This document shows, one piece after another, positions 6,607 through 12,176 of a stretch of 12,176 nucleotides of DNA. This stretch comes from Thiotrichales bacterium (GTDB taxonomy: Bacteria > Pseudomonadota > Gammaproteobacteria > J044). The DNA lies in the NCBI GenBank assembly GCA_024762895.1, contig JANTGN010000072.1, positions 1-12,176 on the forward strand, in the 5' to 3' direction. Position numbers and translations under genes: made by a program. The notes beneath the pieces were generated by a model. The model saw nothing but the letters and a program-made list of their open reading frames with translations. It made no database searches and was not told the origin of the DNA. Positions within the stretch are counted from its first letter, which is position 1; each line of letters starts with the position of its first letter.

Positions 6607-8739
6607 ATGACAGTTAAACCGGGTCTTTCACAGAAGCTGCTGGAACAGATACAGATTGCACACCTGCCCTCGCTGCCGCAGGCCGTGCTCAGGTTGTTGC
6701 AGGCCTGTGAAAAGGAAGATGTCAGCTTTGAGGAGCTGTCCGCCATTATCAATACCGATAGTGGACTGAGTTCACAGATGCTACTGGTAGCAAATTCTCC
6801 CGTTTATCGTGCCCTTAATAAATTCACGACCGTCGAATCCACACTGGTACGCCTTGGCCTGGATGTCATCAAGACCATTGCCCTGACCACCTCGGCGCGG
6901 CAGTTTTTCTCCCGTTTTCGCGGCCTGAGCAGTGCCAGTTATCGACAGTTCTGGCATGAGTCTCTTATCTGCGCCAATGTAGCCCGGGTCCTGGCGGACC
7001 TGACCAGCTACCACCAGCCAGACGAGGCCTATGTCTCGGGGCTATTCCACAAGGTGGGTAAACTCGTTCTTGGTGTCAGTTTTCCTACCGAATACAAAGA
7101 ACTGAGTCTTAAGGCAGAAGGCGATCAGGCACTGGCTGCTATGGAGCAGGAGTACTTTGGCAATTCTCATCCCGAGGTGGGTGCCTGGTATATCCATCAG
7201 TGGCATCTGGAATCCTTCATGGATGATGCCGTTCTCTACCAGCTGGAACCTCTGGAAGAAATCGTTGATGCTCATCATCTGGTGCGCCTGGTGTATCTGG
7301 CCAACCTCATCACGCATAAACCGAAAGACCAGGCCGATATTGCCGAGGCCGCAGAAAGATTGTTTGGGCTGACCCAGGGCGTGGTTGCCGATGTACAGAG
7401 CAAGGCCATGGGGCTGGTCGATGAGATACTCGATGCACAGGGTATCGATTTGAGCGTGCCGCCGTCACCGGATGACGAACTATTTAATAAGGACCTGCTA
7501 AGCGATGCCCTGGACGAGACCGAGCTCAAGCTGGTCGATAAGGTCCAGCGAAATGTACTCCTGGATGGTGTACGACAACATATGTCCCGTGTGGGCAGTG
7601 TGGATGCCCTGCTCACGTCAATTGAGCAGAGTGTCAAAATCCTGTTTGGTGTTCCTCGACAGATGTTTTTCCTGTTAGGCCCCGATGGAGAGTCTTTGCG
7701 CGGGCGTAGCCTGGAAGAGGGCGACTCTAGGGCGAATGAACTCATACTGTCTATGCGTGAGGGTAAGAGTCTGGTCTCGTCCGCGTTACATAGCCGCACC
7801 CAGCTGGATTCCATCACCCAGGCGGCAGAATCCGGACTCTCTGTAATTGATCGCCAGATTATTCGTCTTCTGGGGCATGAGCACGTGATATGCCTGCCCA
7901 TGCAAAATGAGGGTGAAAACATAGGTTGCCTTGTGCTGGGTGTCGATGAGCGTCGTCTCGAATCCCTGCTGGAGCAGGAAGGCCTGTTGATGGCCTTTGC
8001 CAATGAAGCGGGTGGTCTTTTATCGGACATCATGAGCCGCCGCAGTCACGATCAGCAGATAGAGGCCGAGTATCAGGCGCGCGCCCGACAGGTCATTCAT
8101 GAGGCCAATAATCCGCTGGGCATCCTCAGGAATTATTTACAGGTACTGGCCGGTAAACTGGAAGACGATCATCCGGCGCTGAATGACCTGCGCATTATCG
8201 GCGAAGAAGTAGACAGGGTTGGCGGTATCATCAGACGTCTGGCAGATACACCAGAGGAGATGCAGGAAGGTAGCGTCAATATTAATGACCTGATCAGTGA
8301 TGTCATTACGGTGTTCAAGGACTCGCTCTTTATTCCCGGAGATATCGAGATCAGGGTGCAGATGGATGAGGAGCTGCCACCCATCGTTACGCGTGCCAAT
8401 GCCCTGAAGCAGGTCATCATTAATCTTGTAAAGAATGCCGTCGAAGCCATGGGTGAGGCAGGCACCCTGACGGTAAAAACCGAAGATTATGTCTATCTCA
8501 ATGATAAGGAATATATCGAGATCTCAATCGCAGACAGTGGCCCTGGAATACCACCCCATATACTGGCCCATTTGTTTGAACCGGTTACCAGTACTAAAGG
8601 CAAGGGGCATTCGGGACTGGGTCTGTCGATAGTGAACAACCTGATCAGGGAAATGGAGGGCCTGGTCAGCTGTAGAAGTAATCATAAATCAGGAACCAGT
8701 TTCCATATCTATCTCCCCAGGGAGCTGGAAACGGTTTAG
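6607..8739 (+). CDS. HDOD–GAF-like–histidine kinase fusion protein
   Basis: The protein has 710 residues from ATG 6607. Residues about 10-240 are an HDOD domain (LPSLPQAVLRLLQAC; the HD position reads HKVGK at 148-152, without the metal-binding aspartate, as is normal for HDOD). About 322-477 is a GAF-like region. At 495-550 a dimerisation/phosphoacceptor segment carries H498 (HEANNPLG). The C-terminal ATPase has an N box with N610 (NLVKNAVEAM), G1 DSGPGIP (643-649) and G2 GKGHSGLGLS (665-674). There is no membrane segment, so it should sense a cytoplasmic signal. It should autophosphorylate H498, and the REC protein encoded next is the obvious target. An in-frame GTG at 6568 would add 13 residues. 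I prefer the ATG because the HDOD homology starts after it and GAGGA (6589-6593) precedes it, though with a long spacer. Confidence 0.88.
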   Translation: MTVKPGLSQKLLEQIQIAHLPSLPQAVLRLLQACEKEDVSFEELSAIINTDSGLSSQMLLVANSPVYRALNKFTTVESTLVRLGLDVIKTIALTTSARQFFSRFRGLSSASYRQFWHESLICANVARVLADLTSYHQPDEAYVSGLFHKVGKLVLGVSFPTEYKELSLKAEGDQALAAMEQEYFGNSHPEVGAWYIHQWHLESFMDDAVLYQLEPLEEIVDAHHLVRLVYLANLITHKPKDQADIAEAAERLFGLTQGVVADVQSKAMGLVDEILDAQGIDLSVPPSPDDELFNKDLLSDALDETELKLVDKVQRNVLLDGVRQHMSRVGSVDALLTSIEQSVKILFGVPRQMFFLLGPDGESLRGRSLEEGDSRANELILSMREGKSLVSSALHSRTQLDSITQAAESGLSVIDRQIIRLLGHEHVICLPMQNEGENIGCLVLGVDERRLESLLEQEGLLMAFANEAGGLLSDIMSRRSHDQQIEAEYQARARQVIHEANNPLGILRNYLQVLAGKLEDDHPALNDLRIIGEEVDRVGGIIRRLADTPEEMQEGSVNINDLISDVITVFKDSLFIPGDIEIRVQMDEELPPIVTRANALKQVIINLVKNAVEAMGEAGTLTVKTEDYVYLNDKEYIEISIADSGPGIPPHILAHLFEPVTSTKGKGHSGLGLSIVNNLIREMEGLVSCRSNHKSGTSFHIYLPRELETV

Positions 8740-8753
8740 GTCAGGCTTCACAT

Positions 8754-8759
8754 TATAAT
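8754..8759 (+). promoter_or_regulatory. Candidate -10 element for the REC-GGDEF-EAL gene
   Basis: A perfect TATAAT lies in the 96-base gap 15 bases after the kinase stop. No recognisable -35 is found 16-18 bases upstream. It may give the response regulator gene extra transcription in addition to read-through from the kinase gene. Confidence 0.3.
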
Positions 8760-8835
8760 AGGAGTACAGGAAACAAAAAAAAGGATAGTCGGTGATAGTT
8801 GAGGGATTTTAGGTTCCTGTAACAGGTATAGGGTT

Positions 8836-10998
8836 ATGAAGAGTAAAAACCAGATCAGGATATTAGCGGTTGATGATCAGTTACGCATGCTGCAAAGCGT
8901 GCAGGAACTGGTGTCGGCCCAGGGCTATATCATAGACATAGCTCAGGGCGGAAGGGCTGCTATCGCCCAGCTCGAACAGGAGGCCTACGATGTTATTTTC
9001 CTTGATCTGATGATGCATGACCTGTCCGGCCATGAAGTCATGGCCTATATCAGGGATCATCAGATCGATATCAACATTATTGTCGTCAGTGGTGACGCCT
9101 CGATTGATGCAGCCATAAAGGCCCTGCGTGGTGGGGCTCATGATTTTCTCAGAAAACCCTATGCCCCTGAGCTGCTCCTGAAGACCCTGGATAATGTGGT
9201 AAGAAGACGCATTCTCGAAGTAGAAAATAAAGAGATCCAGAAAAAACTCAAACACTCAGAAAAGCTCTACCGGTTCATGGTGAATAACTCACCGGACATT
9301 GTCTACATACTCGATCCGGATGGACATTTTGTCTTCATTAATAAGCGTATTGAATCCCTGTTGGGTTATGACAAGGATGAATTAACCGGAAAGCATTATT
9401 CGGAGCTGGTGTTTGAAGATGATATGGAATTGGCGCATTACACCTTCAATGAAAGAAGACGGGGCACCCGCGCCACGCATAATATTGAGCTACGCCTGAA
9501 ATGCAAAGACGAGAAGAGTTCACTGCGCTGTTTTGAGACCGATGTGGTCTCGATCGAGCTGTCTTCGATGGGCCTATACCAGAACCGCCAGGACGCTGAG
9601 GAAAATGAGTTTATCGGAACCTATGGAGTGGCTCGAGATATCAGCGAGCGTAAAAAGGCCGAGGAGATTATAAAATACCAGGCGCACCATGATCTGCTCA
9701 CTGGGTTGCCCAACCGTATCCTGTTCCTGGATCGGCTTGAAATGAGCATGGCGCAGGCCCGTAGGAGTGGTAAATCGCTGGCGGTCATGTTCCTGGATCT
9801 GGATCGATTCAAGTTTGTGAACGATACCTTGGGGCATGTTATCGGCGACCGCCTTTTACAGGCCGTTGGACAACGTCTCAAGTATACGCTGCGTGATGGC
9901 GATACCCTGTCACGGCATGGCGGTGATGAGTTCACAGTACTATTACCCGAGATCGAGACGCGCAACGACGTCGATAGAGTGGCATCCAAGATCATTGATG
10001 AGCTTAAGTCGCCATTTATGGTCGATGGTAATGAGTTATACATCAATGGCAGTGTCGGTGTTACGGTATACCCAGATGATGGTGAGTCAGCTGACGAGTT
10101 GATCAAGAATGCCGATATCGCCATGTATCACCTCAAGAACAGGGGTAAGGGTGGCCACCAGTTCTATTCCGATGGCATGGAGGCCCTGTTTTCCCAGAGC
10201 CTTGCTCTGGAGGGAGACCTGCGTAAGGCTATCGATGCTGATCAGTTTGTTGTCTTTTATCAGCCGCAGATCGATGCCAGGAGTGGCCAACTGGTGGCCA
10301 TGGAGGCATTGATTCGCTGGAATCATCCAACGCGTGGACTTTTATCACCCGTTGAATTTATTACGCATGCCGAAGACACTGGTCTGATCGTACCCATTGG
10401 TGAATGGTTGTTACGCAGGGTCTGTTCAGATATCAGTGAATGGCGTAGACAGGGTCTGCCCGAGATCCAGATGGCGATCAATTTATCGGCACTTCAGATC
10501 GAGTGCCGAGGTTTTGCCGATACGCTGATCGGTATCCTGGATGAATACTATCTACCCGGTAACTGCCTGGAAATAGAGATCACGGAAAACCTTCTGATGA
10601 AGGAGATGGAGAATGCGATTCATAAGCTGAGAAAATTGAGCGCCCATGGGATTTCTATCGCTATCGATGATTTTGGTACGGGCTATTCATCACTCAGTTA
10701 TATCCATAAACTGCCCATCGATACAGTTAAGATCGATCGCAGCTTCGTGCATGAAATCACACCAAATAATCAGGACCAGTCGATCATCCATGCCATTATC
10801 GCCATGGCCAGGGGACTGGGCCTGAAGACCATCGCTGAGGGCGTGGAGTCCGAATATCAGAGGCAGATCCTGGTGGCCGCGGGTTGCGATGTGATGCAGG
10901 GGTACTTCTTTAGTCGACCAATAGATGCCGTGCAGGTACAGGGCTATCTGGGGCAAGATAGGCATGAACCTGAGGAAGTCACAACCTTTATCAAGTGA
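8836..10998 (+). CDS. REC–PAS–GGDEF–EAL response regulator, bifunctional c-di-GMP enzyme
   Basis: This 720-residue soluble protein has four domains. REC (5-125) has acidic pocket D13/D14, phosphoacceptor D57, S85 and K107. PAS (142-275) is followed by the usual DISERKKAEE linker. GGDEF (280-445) has an intact GGDEF at 362-366 and an RxxD inhibitory site (R353-D356) five residues before it. EAL (455-705) has E490-A491-L492, N549, E581/E584, DDFGTGYSS (611-619), K632, E668 and Q688. Both diguanylate cyclase and c-di-GMP phosphodiesterase activities are therefore possible, and which one dominates cannot be read from sequence. Phosphorylation of D57 by the upstream kinase is the likely switch. 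ATG 8836 has ACAGG about 9 bases upstream. It ends 46 bases from the convergent alaA, and no intrinsic terminator is visible in that gap. Confidence 0.93.
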   Translation: MKSKNQIRILAVDDQLRMLQSVQELVSAQGYIIDIAQGGRAAIAQLEQEAYDVIFLDLMMHDLSGHEVMAYIRDHQIDINIIVVSGDASIDAAIKALRGGAHDFLRKPYAPELLLKTLDNVVRRRILEVENKEIQKKLKHSEKLYRFMVNNSPDIVYILDPDGHFVFINKRIESLLGYDKDELTGKHYSELVFEDDMELAHYTFNERRRGTRATHNIELRLKCKDEKSSLRCFETDVVSIELSSMGLYQNRQDAEENEFIGTYGVARDISERKKAEEIIKYQAHHDLLTGLPNRILFLDRLEMSMAQARRSGKSLAVMFLDLDRFKFVNDTLGHVIGDRLLQAVGQRLKYTLRDGDTLSRHGGDEFTVLLPEIETRNDVDRVASKIIDELKSPFMVDGNELYINGSVGVTVYPDDGESADELIKNADIAMYHLKNRGKGGHQFYSDGMEALFSQSLALEGDLRKAIDADQFVVFYQPQIDARSGQLVAMEALIRWNHPTRGLLSPVEFITHAEDTGLIVPIGEWLLRRVCSDISEWRRQGLPEIQMAINLSALQIECRGFADTLIGILDEYYLPGNCLEIEITENLLMKEMENAIHKLRKLSAHGISIAIDDFGTGYSSLSYIHKLPIDTVKIDRSFVHEITPNNQDQSIIHAIIAMARGLGLKTIAEGVESEYQRQILVAAGCDVMQGYFFSRPIDAVQVQGYLGQDRHEPEEVTTFIK

Positions 10999-11044
10999 TG
11001 CGGCAGTAACAAATTTCAGTTCATCTGTATTTCGGCCCTGGCTC

Positions 11045-12176
11045 TCACTCACCCTGTCGATAATGATCAAAGAACTGGGTCATACGGTCCATGGCATCTT
11101 CCAGTAATTCCCTGGGAGGCAAAAACACAACCCTGAAGTGATCCTGCTGAGGCCAGTTAAAGGCCCGACCATGGACAACGAGGATCTTGTGCTCACGCAG
11201 CATGTCCAGAGCCATCAGTTCATCGTTTCCAATATTGAATTTTTTAACATCGACCCTGGGGAACAGGTAAAGGGCGCCCTTGGGCTTGTAGCAGCTCAAT
11301 CCGGGTATGTCATTAATTCGTTCCCAGGCCAGATCTCTTTGCTCCAGCATGCGGCCTCCGGGTAGTACCAGATCGTTAATACTCTGATACCCACCTAGCG
11401 CCGTCTGAACGGCATGCTGGGCCGGAACATTGGGGCACATGCGCATGGAGGTGAGCAGGTTGAAACCCTCGACAAGATCACGTGCCTTATGGGTGGGGCC
11501 GCTCACAATCATCCAGCCCGCACGAAAACCCGCCAGCCGGTAGGCCTTGGAGAGTCCATTAAAGGTTACACAAAGGACATCATCGGCCAGTGAGGCAATC
11601 GAGGTATGTTGGGTACCGTCAAACAGGATCTTGTCGTAGATCTCATCGGACAGGACTATGAGCCGGTGCTGCCGAGCAATCTCCAGGATCTGCTCCAGGA
11701 TTTCATCAGGGTAGACAGAGCCGGTCGGGTTGTTGGGGTTGATGATCACAATGGCCTTGGTGCGGTCACTGATCTTTGAGCGTATATCCTCAATGTCCGG
11801 ATACCACTCCTGCTGTTCATCACAGATATAGTGCACCGCCGTGGCGCCGGCCAGAGAGGAGGCCCCGGTCCAGAGCGGGTAATCCGGGGCGGGAATCAGG
11901 ATCTCGTCTCCCGAATTGAGTATGGCCAGGCAGGCCGTCACGATCAGCTCACTGACCCCATTGCCCAGATAGATATCATCCACATCGACACCGGCGATAC
12001 CCTTTTGCTGACAATACTGCATGACCGCTTTGCGACCGGAAAAGATCCCCTTGGAATCACTATAACCCTCAGAATTGGGCAGGTTGCGAATCACATCCTG
12101 AATGATCTCATCCGGGGCATTGAAGCCGAATGGGGCGGGGTTGCCAATATTCAGTTTGAGGATATGGTGGCCTTCT
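11045..12176 (-). CDS. alaA: Alanine-forming aminotransferase AlaA, 5' end outside window
   Basis: The visible 376 codons run from just before the conserved KLNIGNPAPFGF segment to the natural stop TGA at 11045. About 30 N-terminal residues of a family of roughly 405 are missing beyond the right edge. The frame continues past the internal GTG at 12094, so that codon is not the start. This is a class I PLP-dependent aminotransferase. Hallmarks are GNGVSELI, PAPDYPLW, INPNNPTG, SDEIYDKI and the PLP lysine in FNGLSKAYRLAGFRAGW (lysine codon 11548-11546). AlaA makes alanine from pyruvate using glutamate in the cytoplasm. The identification rests on close resemblance to E. coli AlaA (YfbQ) along the whole length. 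It converges on the EAL gene and is probably unrelated to it. Confidence 0.93.
   Translation of the reverse strand, partial: EGHHILKLNIGNPAPFGFNAPDEIIQDVIRNLPNSEGYSDSKGIFSGRKAVMQYCQQKGIAGVDVDDIYLGNGVSELIVTACLAILNSGDEILIPAPDYPLWTGASSLAGATAVHYICDEQQEWYPDIEDIRSKISDRTKAIVIINPNNPTGSVYPDEILEQILEIARQHRLIVLSDEIYDKILFDGTQHTSIASLADDVLCVTFNGLSKAYRLAGFRAGWMIVSGPTHKARDLVEGFNLLTSMRMCPNVPAQHAVQTALGGYQSINDLVLPGGRMLEQRDLAWERINDIPGLSCYKPKGALYLFPRVDVKKFNIGNDELMALDMLREHKILVVHGRAFNWPQQDHFRVVFLPPRELLEDAMDRMTQFFDHYRQGE

Noticed and set aside
7275..8033. Long open frame on the minus strand opposite the HDOD kinase gene
   Set aside because: Its translation is Ser/Arg-rich without recognisable motifs, and the plus-strand frame here encodes the linker and GAF-like part of a clear multidomain protein.
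8816..8826. Short palindrome CCTGTAACAGG before the REC-GGDEF-EAL gene as an operator
   Set aside because: It is only five bases per arm and overlaps the ribosome-binding region; too short to support a call.
9621..10124. Minus-strand open frame opposite the GGDEF domain
   Set aside because: It is Ser/Arg-rich shadow sequence; the plus strand holds an intact GGDEF domain.
10999..11044. Bidirectional terminator between the convergent EAL gene and alaA
   Set aside because: I see no stable GC-rich stem with T run in these 46 bases.

Overview
The window looks like a chromosomal stretch of a free-living gammaproteobacterium. The right-edge gene closely resembles enterobacterial and pseudomonad AlaA. 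The rest is dominated by c-di-GMP and two-component signalling proteins, with two CRP/Vfr-type operator sequences and no mobile elements, RNA genes or CRISPR arrays. The genus cannot be named from the sequence alone.

Left block, minus strand (about 6349 down to 1): a MinD/FlhG-like ATPase with a long extra C-terminal region. After a 232-base AT-rich gap comes a tight five-gene run: a coiled-coil protein, a large single-pass membrane protein (cytoplasmic roadblock/LC7-like region, one membrane helix, OmpA-type peptidoglycan-binding domain), a Rab/Ras-like small GTPase overlapping it by four bases (ATGA), a PAS-like plus HD-GYP c-di-GMP phosphodiesterase, and a PAP2-family phosphatase cut by the window edge. 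The layout suggests an envelope-spanning device in which a cytoplasmic GTPase acts on a membrane protein anchored in the cell wall, with a MinD-like ATPase and a coiled-coil protein perhaps setting its position or assembly and c-di-GMP turnover attached to the output. This is the most interesting part of the window.

Middle, plus strand (6607 to 10998): starting divergently from the ATPase gene are an HDOD–GAF-like–histidine kinase fusion and a REC–PAS–GGDEF–EAL protein whose catalytic motifs all look intact. They probably form a kinase/response-regulator pair that changes c-di-GMP levels. A perfect CRP half-site pair (TGTGA-N6-TCACA) lies in the divergent promoter region. A near-perfect one lies upstream of the coiled-coil gene, so cAMP may tie the two halves together.

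Right edge, minus strand: alaA (alanine-forming aminotransferase), missing its first residues beyond the window. It faces the EAL gene convergently across 46 bases and is probably unrelated housekeeping. No stretch longer than 300 bases lacks a gene.
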